From Mesostigma viride (Eukaryota > Streptophyta > Mesostigmatophyceae > Mesostigmatales > Mesostigmataceae), in NCBI GenBank assembly GCA_009746045.1, contig RPFO01000154.1, positions 4,158,763-4,222,762 of the forward strand: 64,000 nucleotides of DNA. Reading direction: 5' to 3'. The translations under genes and the position numbers were made by a program. The notes beneath the pieces were generated by a model, which saw only the letters and a list, made by a program, of their open reading frames with translations, was not told where the DNA came from and did not search any database. Positions 42,801 through 53,910 of the stretch are shown here, in pieces. Position 1 is the first letter of the stretch; the number at the start of each line of letters is the position of its first letter.

Positions 42801-45588
42801 AGTACAGTGACCGTGACATCCATGAGACAACCAGCACAGCCTCGACATTACTACAGTACAGTGACCGTGACATCCATGAGACAACCAGCACAGCCTCGAC
42901 ATTACTACAGGATAGTGACCGTGACATCCATGAGACAACCAGCACAGCCTCGACATTACTACAGGATAGTGACCGTTACATCCATGAGACAACCAGCACA
43001 GCCTCGACATTACTACAGTATAGTGACCGTGACATCCATGAGACAACCAGCACAGCCTCGACATTACTACAGGATAGTGACCGTGACATCCATGAGACAA
43101 CCAGCACAGCCTCGACATTACTACAGTATAGTGACCGTGACATCCATGAGACAACCAGCACAGCCTCGACATTACTACAGTACAGTGACCGTGACATCCA
43201 TGAGACAACCAGCACAGCCTCGACATTACTACAGTACAGTGACCGTGACATCCATGAGACAACCAGCACAGCCTCGACATTACTACAGTACAGTGACCGT
43301 GACATCCATGAGACAACCAGCACAGCCTCGACATTACTACAGTATAGTGACCGTGACATCCATGAGACAACCAGCACAGCCTCGACATTACTACAGTATA
43401 GTGACCCTGGTATCCATGAGACAACCAGCACAGGCTGGACATGATGAGGATCCATCGAGAGACTGGCTCTGGTCGGCATACTGCCCCCATGGCCCACCCC
43501 GCCAACTGCTGCCCCCATGGCCCACCCCGCCAACTGTTGCCGCCATGCCCCCCCCCCCAACTGTTGCCGCCATGGCCCCCCCCGCCAACTGTTGCCGCCA
43601 TGGCCCACCCTCCAACGGCTGCCGCCATGCCCCCCCTCGCCAACTGCTGCCCCCATGGCCCACCCCGCCAACTGCTGCCACCATGGCCCACCCCCCAACG
43701 GCTGCCGCCATGGCCCACCCCCAACGGCTGCCGCCATGGCCCCCTCCCCCAACTGCTGCCGCCACGCCCCACCCCCCAACAGCTGCCGCCAAGGCCCCCC
43801 CCAACTGCTGACGCCATGGCCCACCCCCCAACTGCTGACGCCACGGTCCACCCCAACTGCTACCACCCCCTTCCTGCTTCCGCATCACACGTGCATACTT
43901 GGGGGCGATGACTACCCTGTCTTCCTCTCAACTGCTGCTTGTGGCACACACATACTTGCGGGCGCTGCGCCCTCGCTGCATCGTGTGGCCACCTCTCCCT
44001 ACCCCATGACTACCAAGTCACGCACACATAATACCATGAAACACCTGACTGTTTTCACTCTAATTCTACAATCAAATACTCGGGGGCTCACCTCCCTGCG
44101 ACCGGACGCCAGCACCGCCCGCACGCGGTTGCGCGCGTATTTCAGGCTGGCGTTCGTCGGATCCTCGAACCACGCCACATCGTGCCGCTCGCACAGCGAC
44201 CGCAGCGACCGCTTGGGCACACGCAGCAAGGGGCGGCCAATCAGGAGCGATCCTCCCTGGCCTAACCAGGGGGGGGACGGGTCACACAGGGCCGTGTCGA
44301 AAGGGGAACTACCATACAGGGTCTCCTCACACAGGGCCCACTCCGTGGCCTTACGCAAGGCTGCCTCCCCATTACGTCCGCGACGCGCCACGTGGCGTGG
44401 GGGTGGGCCCTCGTGCGGCACTGGTGAGGCTAGCTGGTCACAACGTGGAGCCACTTTGGCGCTCAAAAGCGCGACCCTGGCGTCAGATACAGCAGGGGCC
44501 GTCCAGGGGGGAACGGAACTGCTGCCATCCGCACCCACATGAGAACCATCCCCACCACCAGCGCCCGCTTTGGCCACTGGACAGGGGCAACCTCCGCCGA
44601 GTCCAGGCACCGCCGTGGTCCAGCACATGGCCCCGTTGCCGTCGTCACACAATGACCCCTCGCTTGTCTGACATGGCGTCCACGGCGCCATGACAAGATC
44701 GGCCGCCTCTGAGCTAGAGCTATTTATATCCGTTCCAGAGGGATGACTGCCACGGTGCATGGGCATGCCTATCCCGGGAGCATGATGGAGCTCTGGTCCG
44801 CACACACGCGGCGCTCCCGCCACCAAAGGGGGCTCCCTGGCACCCCTCCACGCGAGCGGCCCCATCAAGTGCAGCTCGCTCATGCAGGCGAGGCCCCATA
44901 GGCCGCTCGCGTGGGATGTGCGCAGCAGGAATGTCTCTAACTGGTCGTCCGCGTGGTGGCCCGTGAGTAACAGCCGCAGGCCGCGACTGGAGCACTCTTG
45001 TGCCAGCGCATGGTACCTGGCGCGCCGCGCCCAGCTCTGCACGTTCCCCGTCGACGGCAGCGACGTGGTGCAGGGAAGGACGAGCACGTCCGCGAGGCCC
45101 ATGGCGCGCAGCGCGCACGCCACCGCCGCCGCCTCCTCACTGCTGTTGCTACGGAGTTTGTGGTCGAAGATCATGGCGACGACATGACCGGGAGAGGACA
45201 GCCGGCGTTCCCAAAACGACGCGAGGCAAGCCAACGCCATGCTATCAGCGCCGCCGGAAACCGCGATGGCCACCTTCTCGCCGTCGCGGATCCCCAGGCG
45301 AGCCAGCTGCGCGCCGAACCATGCTGCCGCGGAATGCTGCTCTTGAAACGCTGCTTCTGGATGCTGGGAGCAACTTTGTGATCCCACGCCGCCCTCGGCA
45401 AGACGAATCTTTGGGCGACATGTCTCCAACAATGGCACGCTCACTGTTGCATAACCTTCCCACCCCTCCTCCACGATTGGTTTATTGCTGGTAGCAAAGA
45501 AATTCCAACGCCCCTCCGGCTTGCGTTCCCAGAACTTCCGTAAACGGCAAGCTTTGGTCGCCGTGTTCAACGGAATCCATCGTCTCAT
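39832..45588 (-). CDS. tilS: tRNA(Ile)-lysidine synthase, two exons, enlarged (about 1,318 aa)
   Basis: TilS converts cytidine-34 of tRNA(Ile2) to lysidine using ATP and lysine, so that the tRNA reads AUA; in eukaryotes it serves organelles. Exon 1 (45588-44092, 499 codons) has a basic Trp/Arg-rich N-terminus that could be an organelle transit peptide. The PP-loop is SGGADS at residues 111-116, followed by DHKLRSNSSEEA, NVQSWARRARYHALAQ, TGHHADDQLETFLLR (209-223) and ASGLWGLACM. DPTNASLKYARNRVR lies near its end. Exon 2 (42291-39832) carries YPPRLRSTRELYARLL, an Arg/Gly/Glu-rich low-complexity insert (about 41400-42000), VLRFRQPAGEA and the C-terminal LPVLCDASGDLLAIPHLGF. Splice sites are GAG|GTGAGC and CTGCAG|GCC, phase 0. 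Bacterial TilS is about 430 aa, so much here is insertion. Part of the low-complexity region might be further introns. Confidence 0.9.
42535..43440. repeat. 54-bp minisatellite, about 16-17 copies, in the TilS intron
   Basis: Unit contains AGTGACCGTGACATCCATGA, GACAACCAGCACAGCCTCGA and CATTACTACAG followed by TATA, TACA or GATA. The period is a multiple of three, so frames stay open on both strands. Units differ at a few positions, mainly the last tetramer and CCGTGACAT versus CCCTGGTAT in the outer copies. Confidence 0.97.
43480..43870. repeat. 27-bp minisatellite in the TilS intron
   Basis: About fourteen degenerate units of GCCATGGCCCACCCC and GCCAACTGCTGCC; the period is near 27 bp. It lies between the 54-bp array and exon 1. 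Confidence 0.93.
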
Positions 45589-46049
45589 CCTTCATGCTAG
45601 CAAAAAGCTCGCGTTGTCTTCATCTTCATAGATGTACTACGTGTGCAAGGATTACTCTCATTGCGAGCAAAAAATGTTTTGTAACTACGGTAGAAAGCAC
45701 ATCTACCCCATGGCGGCGGTTGGCTACTACGAACCGGTAATGCATACGCCGGCGTTGCAGCAAACCAAGAAGAATCTGGAGAAATGCCCTAACCTAAAGT
45801 AACCTTTGGGTAAAAACACTAAAGAGGCGGTTTTCTGCATGCCACCACCAACTGCCATGAAAGAGGCTCGATTATTGCCAACGTGTTGTATCTTGTCACG
45901 TCGCGCGCGGGACATACTCGGCGGGACCGACCCCGGCGCCAACCCGGGCGTCGAATGCGCCCCCCCGTGTCGCCTGCCTCCCGGCGGCGCCCGGCGTCAT
46001 CGATGCCCGCCGGTTCACCATTGATGACGCCGGTTTGGTGAGTTGATGA
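45589..46049. other. TilS 5' flank, no gene seen
   Basis: Should contain the TilS promoter; no clear TATA box was picked out. Confidence 0.4.
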
Positions 46050-46375
46050 CAGCGAGCGGACGACAGCAATCAGGGGGGTGGGGACGCGAGCGCGGGTGAG
46101 AACAACCCAAAGAGCGTCGGGCGTTCTTGACTGAACAGAGTCGAATGCCTTGCTTGCTCAAGTCGACGAAGATTAAGATGGCGGGAAACTCACCACGCTG
46201 CAGCAGCTCCTCAATGAGGCGGCGCGCGACCGGAAGAAGATGGCCATGACGGTGTTGCGGCCAGGCCAGAACCCCAGTTGGCTTTCCCCCAGGTGACGGT
46301 CGAGAGCAGAACGAAGGCGGTTGAGGATCATGCAGAACGAAGGCGGTTGAGGATCATGCGCATGAACAACAGTCT
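46050..46375 (-). pseudogene. LINE reverse transcriptase fragment
   Basis: Minus-strand translation gives FMRMILNRLRSAL, HLGESQLGFWPG and NTVMAIFF, then FDSVQ and ALWVVLTRARVPTPLIAVVR in shifted frames. This matches residues of the LINE RT at 35790-36070. A 25-bp segment (CAGAACGAAGGCGGTTGAGG) is duplicated at about 46304-46352. A short inactive relic. Confidence 0.88.
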
Positions 46376-48179
46376 TGAGTGCGACGCTATGGATGCAGAC
46401 TTCTCAGTCGTTGGCGGCCGGGGTCGTCAGGAGATCGAGCCTTTGTTTTTGTAGGGCATCATGGATCACCCGGAAGCTGCGTTGCCATTGAGGGAATCAA
46501 GGCCGCCGGGCATCATCCCCTGCCCCCCCAGCAAACCCAGCTTAGGGAAAATATAGCAGTACACTTAGTGTGGATGAGTCAGTCAGGCTTAGCTTTATAG
46601 CACGTACGTGGCATTGAACGCCTACGCGTGTGCGCCTGTGATGGCGGGGACTCCACACGCGGATGATGCATTAAGGGACCTCGCACGTCCAAAAGCCTGA
46701 AAAACTGACTTTAATAATGAATATCAATTCCAATGCACTTGGGAACCATCTAATGATGATTGAGTACCATAAATATGATGTTTGGACATTCATACCACCA
46801 CTTGTTGGGGGTACTACCCCCAACCACGCACCGGTGGCGAGCTAAAAATAGAAAAAGACGCTATTTATGAGATATTTTGCCCAAGACAAACCACTTATCC
46901 AAATGACCTGCCCATACATAATTTCTTGCAAAGTTCCCCCACTTCTAAAAAATCTGGGCTATTCACATGGCCAAAATAATCACATTTGTTTGAGTTATTA
47001 ATTTACACAACACCGCGAACCCGCCAAATTTTGACATAAATTATTGTCCGGATTTCGTCCGAGATCTAGATTTTTCCCGCGCCGCGAGAGACGAAAACGA
47101 CGAAAACACCCATGGCGGTCGAGCATCAGCTAGCGTTCTGAAACCTGCGTCATTTCAGCCGCCTGAGGTGTCAAAACGAAGCTTACATCACGATTAATCC
47201 ATGGAATAAGTTTGGAATGATATGCGCTGTGATTGCGACGAGGGCATTGAGCGGGACAAATATTTTTTTTGCAGCGCACAATTTTTTTCGCGAAATCCAG
47301 ATTTCTCGGTGGTACGTGTCTCACGGTCCTGGATACGGGAGGAAACGAAAAACCCGGCACGATAGCTCAGCTTGTTCGTTATAATATTCCCGAAGAGGTT
47401 AGTGTTTTCGTTTTTTGAGTTTCGCTTTTAATTTTCCGGCATTTGCGTGAATAAACTGGGGGGTGCGAAATCCGTCTGTTTCTTGCGTCATGCAATGCAT
47501 ATCTTTATCGTCAGATAATTACCTCTTTAGGCTATGCCCGACCTTCCTATACTGCCAGCCTGCGGCAATAAGCCAGCAGGACATATGGCGTGCACGAGAT
47601 TCCGCGCAAAGGTCCCTAATGGTCTCCCGGCTGTGCAATAAGTGCGGTAAAAACTGCGAAAATTGCTTATAATGCCTGTAGAAAGCTCTTTGCGACAGTG
47701 TTTTCCAAGCGAGTTTATCGTTCTTTTGACGCCCGATACAAAAGGCAAAGGGGGGCATCGTTTTTAATTAGTCGGCATGCGGTTTCGAGGTGTGATGGGC
47801 CGGGCAGAGGACCTCGCCACGACACGCTGGGTTCAAGCTTCGCATCTCCCGGCAGCCATAAAGAAGCGCAGATTAAGCGAGGTGAGCGAGCTAGAGGGCC
47901 CAGGATCGCTGCTAACGCAAGGCAGCTTCTCAAAGGGTAGAGAGCTGGATTAATAAGACGTTCTCAAGTGCATTTTGCAGTGGTTATTGCCACCTTGTCC
48001 AGATATTTGCCCTCGTCTTTCTGATTTAAAGACTGTTTTAAAGAGGGATAGGATAACGTTTCCAACGTTGTTGCTCATTCATTAAAGTAAAGAAAGAGCC
48101 TTTTCAGTTGCTGACAACGAGATGGAAGCTGCCTCATGCAAACTACCCATGCAATGCAAGTGATGCAACGTGAGGCCAT
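46376..48179. other. intergenic, no gene seen
   Basis: Several open frames under 100 codons without domains; no element termini found. Confidence 0.4.
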
Positions 48180-49430
48180 GCATGGCTAACGTTGACTTCA
48201 TGCGTGAGTTGGGCAGGTGGCTGGCTAGGTGTGTGGCTGGCTAGGTGAACGGGGCGTGTATGGAGGGACCTGATGGTGCGGGCGTGCGAGGGCAAATGGG
48301 CGGGCACATGCCTGGCTGGTTTGGGTGTTGGGTGGTTAGGTGGTTTGGTGATCGGGTTGTTGAGTGGTTAGGTGGTTAGGTAGTTGTGTAGCTGGTTGAT
48401 TGGTTGGTTGGTTGTTCAGTTGCCCTGGAAGTCTTGGGTGGGAGGCTTAGGCTGTAGATGCTTCAAGGGATTCCTAGACATGGGTGGGTTCAATGGCAGG
48501 TGGCTGGCTGAAAGGTGGATGCCTTGGTAAATGGCTGGCCGAGTAGCTGGGAGCACAGGCAGGTGGAGAGGGTGGGTGGATGGGTGGCTGGTCATGATGG
48601 GTAGACGAGTGTTAGGGTGATCGGTTGTAGGCAGATGGCCAGGTGTCTGCGTGATGATAGGCTTTGGAGACTCCTAAGTGGGTGGGTAGTTAGATGTGTG
48701 AGTGAAACAATTGCATGGGTTTGAGGATGGTGGGTTAGTGGTTGGGTGGTTAGGGATGCGTGTGGGTGGGTGGGTTGGTGGATGGGCCATTGGTGGTTGG
48801 TGGCTGGTGGATGTGTAGATGACTAGGTGTGGGTCGGTGGGCGAAGGGACGGGTAGATGGGCGGGTGGGCGCACAGATATGGATGCGTGGGTGGGTTTAT
48901 GGTTGGGACCGACTCACCTGATATCGCTGGTGAAGGGCTGTGCAGGTTGGGGGTGAGGTGGGGGTGGCTGGCTGAGAAAGTGCATGTGTGGGTGGGTCAG
49001 TGGGTATAAGGGTGGGGGGGCACTGAGTGGTTGAGTGGGTGGGTGGGTGGGTGGGTCAAGGGTGGGTGGCCGGATGGTGCATATGGGGCATGCTGGCTGG
49101 GTGTTTAGGTGGTTGGGTGGTTGGGTGGTTGGCTCATTGGATGGGTGAGTGCTTCCTTATTACCTATTATAGGTGTGTGGGTTGCAAGCGCAGGTGCCTT
49201 GCTGGGTGGGTGAATGTCCAAGTGGGTTGGTTAAGCTGGTTGGGTGCCTAGGTGCATGCGTGGTTATATAATAAGGTGGGTTAGCACGTGCACGGCTGGC
49301 TGGCTGGCTTTGGTCACTAGGTGGGTGGACGTGTGGGTGGCTGGGTGCACGGGCGCGCAAGAGTGTAAGCAGTTCATTGGGTGGGTGACCAGGTGGCTGC
49401 ATGGGTGGGTTACTGCATGGGTGGCTCGGT
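48180..49430. repeat. GGTGG/GGTTGG-rich degenerate tract
   Basis: Over a kilobase of G/T-rich sequence built from GGTGGGTGG, GGTTGGTTGG and GGCTGGCTGG words, without a fixed period. It may form G-quadruplexes on the plus strand. No gene supported. Confidence 0.75.
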
Positions 49431-51496
49431 GCCCACAAAGCACAAGAGATGGAGACATGGGATATGCCAATACCATATCACGTGAGCATGCGTGGATGCC
49501 AGGTGACATGTGCCAGCGGCTGGGTGTCACTTCACCTTGATGTTCGCTCGGCATGTTCTTGACATGTATTACACGTATATATCACGCATGGTGCGTGTTG
49601 GTAGCAACCAAATGGCTGTGTTCTAGTGACGTGGCATGTATTGTCCACCTTTCCTTCCCATTTTGCAATGTGCCAAGTAGTTTAAAGGTATGGTGTTATG
49701 GGGTATATATGGACGTGCACTGCGCATCACAGCAATGTGGCATACTGGCAATGTCTACCTTACATTATACATTCTGCTAGCTATGGTCACCACTCAGGCA
49801 TTCACATGCCCCAAGGTTTTGCACGCTGTTTGTACTAGTCATTCTTGAGTTGCCTGCAAAGAATTAACATGATGTGCCCTAGCTTGGGGAGTGTCTTGGT
49901 GGTTAGTGTTGTTAAAATTGTGATAAAAAAGAGCCAAAATGGTGACAAATGCAGGCAAATGTCACCATTTTGGGCTCCGTATGATCTGAATTTTTGCACA
50001 TGAATTGTGGGGACCCTGTGTCAGGTGTTGGCATGATGACAATAGGTTTGGGTGTCATTCTGACATTATTTGGATTTAATATTAATTAAAAATTGCCATT
50101 TACGACAAATGCTAGCACTATTTTGCTAGCATTTGTCACTAAATAGGGCTCCGAATGCCCTAGAACTTTGTACAAGGTCAGAACAACTCGTATTCGTCAC
50201 CCTTGCAAAGTTACAGCATAATCTGATATCAATTATTGTTGCTATGCAAGTGCAAGTGGTTTAGGTGGCCAGTTTTGGCCTTGGATCTGGAGTTAACTTA
50301 AGCAGGGAATACCACGTAAACTTAACATTTTGACTCAACTACTCCACCACTAGCCAGACACATCCTGGGGAGTCGTGGGATCCAATCCTAGGTCAATCCA
50401 ACCATAAACTTGCCATGGGCCAGAATTTATGTAAAAAAAAGGCCATTTCAAGGTGTTGTGAATTCCCCGCGAAATGGGTACTTTTTTGAGCCAAAAAAAA
50501 TAAATCAAATCATCAACACATCGAAGTGGGTCATCCATACATTCGAAATTCCATGCACTGAGTGCATGGGGGGAAACACAACCCCAAAAGTTTGAGCTCA
50601 TTCTGACAATTAAGCGTAGCTCAAGTTATTGATTTTCCTGTGATGCCACCTGAGTAGACGCTAAAAGAGAATTGAGCTAGAGCTGAGCCAAAATGACATG
50701 TGTTTTGCCACCCTAGACACCCAAAAACATGCCCACTTTGATCACGGAATGTGAGGAGGATGCCCGGTGCGTCATACGCCATACCCCGCCATCGGCACAG
50801 CCAACCTTGCGAGTCTACCTGTAACAACAAGGCTGGTAGGACGACACGCCGGAGCAGCATATTACATGCAATGCCTATCTCAGGCTGATAATGTGTGCTT
50901 TTGTGCCAACAACCAAGTTGTTCCACCCAACAACACATTAAAAACCCTCTTCCAAAATGCCCAACAAGCCGGACACGTGGAGGACCACACACGCAGTATA
51001 TAAAGAGAAAGAAAAGCTGAGTTCTTATCCAGCAACCCGTGGCTAGCTGCTGTGGCTAGCATTACAAAGGCTATCATTTACTCAGTGGGAAAGGTGAAGA
51101 GAACATTGGAACAACCTACCTGACGCATGTGCCACCAACGCATTGTGTCCAGCAAAATGCACACTGCCTCCTTTCTAGCAAGCACGAGCCACTTCTTTAG
51201 GAGACAGGTGCCATGCAGCTCGTCAGTGTCTGGGGACAATGATGCCGCTGCTTAGGAAGACCGCGTGAATTTCCTCGAACACAACTGTCTATACCGCAAA
51301 AGATATCTCAGAGAAGCATGGAAACAAAAGCATGACACCTTCCCGACAGGTTGTGGGCCACGCGCTGCAGCAACTTAGCCAGCCACGTCACAGACGAACT
51401 GTCTAAAAAACATCTAGGATTCTAACGATGCAGCGCCAGGACCCGCAACTTCATGGCAGCATCTGGCCGGAAAGAAGGCAAAAAGCTTACGTCTAA
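49431..51496. other. intergenic with two related hairpins
   Basis: Hairpins at about 49931-49977 (arms CAAAATGGTGACA / TGTCACCATTTTG) and 50104-50137 (GACAAATGCTAGCA / TGCTAGCATTTGTC) are each followed by GGGCTCCG. They may be decayed copies of one unit. No gene recognised. Confidence 0.5.
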
Positions 51497-51653
51497 CTTT
51501 CTTGTGCGCCTGGGCACGAATAAACGCCCGTTATGCTACGTTCTTGTATAAAACGTCTTAAGCTAGCGTTTTCCTGCTTTCTTGGCTCGTCACACGTTTT
51601 ATACAAGAACGTACCATAACGGGCGTTTATTCGTGCCCAGGCGCACAAGAAAG
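51497..51653. mobile_element. fold-back element, 59-bp inverted arms
   Basis: Left arm 51497-51555 and right arm 51595-51653 are reverse complements with one mismatch (arm start CTTTCTTGTGCGCCTGGGCA). The loop is 39 bp. It looks like a MITE/fold-back unit; no clear target duplication was found. Confidence 0.8.
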
Positions 51654-52243
51654 GCCAGCCTTTCATGGAGAGGTCGGGCGCGCATCGCGCAGGCCTGATG
51701 TTATCTTACAGCAAAATGACGGGAAAGGTAAATAGAAGCAGCGAGAAATTTACGGATTTAGAAACATCATTAAACTAGCTTCCCTTACGACCATCAAAGC
51801 TGCTAACAATCGACAATCACACGCGCAGGCATCCATTCTACTTAATTCATCCCGCGACAGAAATTCAGGTCGGACCCCCCCTGCCGATGGTAAAGAAAAA
51901 AAGGCCGCGACATTACAGATCGCAACCATCCCACCATAAAGTGGAATCAGTAACTAATCTTCTCCAACAATCGAGCATGTTTTCTGCCTTTTGTCACGTT
52001 TCGTGTAAAAGCAGTCGCGATGGCCACTTCCGCAAGGGGTGCGCGCACCGTGCACCCACTTTTCACGGTACGGAGGGGTACCACGGAATTTTTTTGGCGC
52101 GGAAAATATTCGCCGCGCCGAGTCCCCTTAAGAATTTAGCTTAGCATAATTTGCCCATGTAGAGATCTACTCTCTGCTGAGACGCCATGCCCTAGCCATT
52201 GTTTAGCCATGATTGTCTCCTTGATGATGATCTTCCCCCCTAT
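51654..52243. other. intergenic; partial repeat-A similarity at the end
   Basis: No gene. AGATCTACTCTCTGCTGAGA and CGCCATGCCCTAGCCA at 52162-52200 resemble the middle of repeat A. Confidence 0.4.
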
Positions 52244-52403
52244 GTCCGCACCTTAGCTGCTGGAGTACATAGTGGTGCACGGTTGTCCACCCCTTCACTT
52301 CGAAGGAACTGGACGGCGCCCTTGCTCGCCCGCGGTACGACACGGCGGTCGCTGCCGACCACCTTTCAGCTGAGCTGCTGAAGACCCCTGACCTGGCGGT
52401 GCA
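52244..52403 (+). pseudogene. host LINE ORF2, segment 1
   Basis: Encodes a DHLSAELLKTPDLAV stretch like the pre-RT region of LINE ORF2. It stops at the target duplication CTGGCGGTGCA (52393-52403) and resumes at 53430. Confidence 0.65.
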
Positions 52404-53429
52404 ACGGAGGTCATGGCCATCGGCTTCCCTGCTGGGATAGCCCCACCCACCCTCCTCTTGCTAGACGGCAGCCCCGTCCCCCCGGCGACTCGCTTCAAGC
52501 TCCTTGGCAGCTGGCTTCCCTCCACGGCCGGCCGACGACATCAACACCCGCATTGGCCAGGCCTGGGCGGCCCTCCGCCGCCTCGACAGGTTCTGGACCT
52601 GTCGCTACCTGAGTGAGCGACGCAAGCGCATTGTGTTCAAGGCCCTTGTCCTCAGCATCCTCCTTTATGGCTGCGAGGCGTGGACCCTGGACCAGGCGCT
52701 GATCGAGCCAGCAGCTTGACGGCACCGTCACTCGAATGCTCCGTCATATCCTCGGCGTCCGCTACCAAGAACGCCGCACCCGGGCCGAGCTCTACTGCGA
52801 GCTCCCTCTTGTCACCCATACCATCCGACACCGCCGCCTCCTCTTTGCTGGCCATCTTGCCTGCACAGACCAGGTGAATACCGATGTGGGCCCTGCCGGG
52901 GGGCTTAAGACGGGCCAACCAGGTAGACACCTCCTCCTATGGCAGGGTCGCCTTGTCCCATGCATCGCAACCCACTGGCAAACTTGCGCGCGCCGGGCAC
53001 CGGCGCGGCGCGACCCGGACCTATGTGACACAACTGCTTGAAGATGCAGGGCTTCTGGGACTATCCGTACTCCGCGCCCGCATGATTGACAAGGAGAAAT
53101 GGGCTGCCATCTGCGATAAGCACCTCCCCGAGGGGTATGCTCCTGTTTTTTCCCACGGGCCCCGCGGCCCGTTGCTAGCCAGGGTAGAAGTCCGCAGGTG
53201 GAGGTTATTGGTCCTGAGGATAGCCGCTACACTACCGCCTCGTCTGCCATTACAGTAGAGGACAGCTCGGATGAGGATTACATCCCCATCTAGTGCTTAA
53301 CGGTTGGGGGATGATGCAGACGATATTTGTCTAAACTTTTGTGTAATTATTTTTCTAATGAGATTAGCATAGTACTCCGTGGCATGCCTTTGCGCATGAC
53401 ACGCAAGTACTTACTTACTTACTTACTTA
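52404..53429 (+). mobile_element. 5'-truncated LINE copy (ACTT-tail family), 1,026 bp
   Basis: Encodes, with frameshifts, the end of the RT and the C-terminal region: TLLLLDGSPVPPATRFKLLG, IVFKALVLSILLYGCEAWTL, THTIRHRRLLFAGHLACTD, LLEDAGLLGLSVLRARMIDK. The 3' UTR has GATTAGCATAGTACTCC, a CATGC...GCATG stem and ends in ACTT repeats. CTGGCGGTGCA flanks it (52393-52403, 53430-53440), an 11-bp target duplication. The related 3' end lies at 20831-20960. Confidence 0.9.
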
Positions 53430-53770
53430 CTGGCGGTGCATGAGGGAGCTTCTGCTGGCGTTCTTCAAGTATACCGTGTCCTGCTCTCTGATGAGCCTAG
53501 CTCCGCCTGCCGAGTGGCAGACGGCCATCCGAGTCATGCTGTACAAGAAGAGCTCTGCTGCTGACCCCGGTAACTATCGGGGTGTCTAGCTGCCTCCAGA
53601 TCGAGCGCCGCGCTGAAGGTCTTCATGCGCATGTTGCTACACACCGCTCCGCGCCGCGCTGGACCCACACCTAGCTGGGTGAGTCTCAGATAGGTTAATT
53701 CCGTCGCGTGGTCCTAACACTGTCATGGCTGTGTTTATCGCGCGCCGGCTGATGGTCAGGCTCACGTGCG
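53430..53770 (+). pseudogene. host LINE ORF2, segment 2
   Basis: Encodes LLLAFFKYTVSCSLMSLAPP, EWQTAIRVMLYKKSSAADPG and NYRGV, then frameshifted RT residues up to MAVFIARRLM. It ends at CACGTGCG (53763-53770), the left hAT target copy, and continues at 63836. Confidence 0.85.
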
Positions 53771-53787
53771 CAGTGTGAGATCATACG

Positions 53788-53910
53788 CCGTATAATACGG
53801 TATAATACGGTATAATACGTAATACGCTGGCTTTCAGCGTATAATTTTTCATACGTAATACGTTTTAGCGCATAATGACGTATAATACCGTATAATACCG
53901 TATAATGCAG
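53788..53910. repeat. hAT left subterminal GTATAATACG repeats
   Basis: About six copies of CGTATAATACGG-like words; matching words occur at 63735-63785 near the right end. Confidence 0.85.

Larger units (their letters stand above)
42292..44091 (-). other. TilS intron, 1,800 bp, holding two minisatellites
   Basis: Bounded by GTGAGC at 44091 and TGCAG at 42292 on the minus strand. It separates two halves of a conserved protein, so it is real by inference, although long frames cross it in several registers. Confidence 0.82.

Noticed and set aside
42535-43440. CRISPR-like array (regular repeats)
   Set aside because: The 54-bp units are contiguous without unique spacers and lie in a eukaryotic intron.
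42459-43911. Open frames of 450 codons on both strands over the intronic minisatellites
   Set aside because: Repeat period is a multiple of three; the region lies between conserved TilS exons with matching splice sites and phase.
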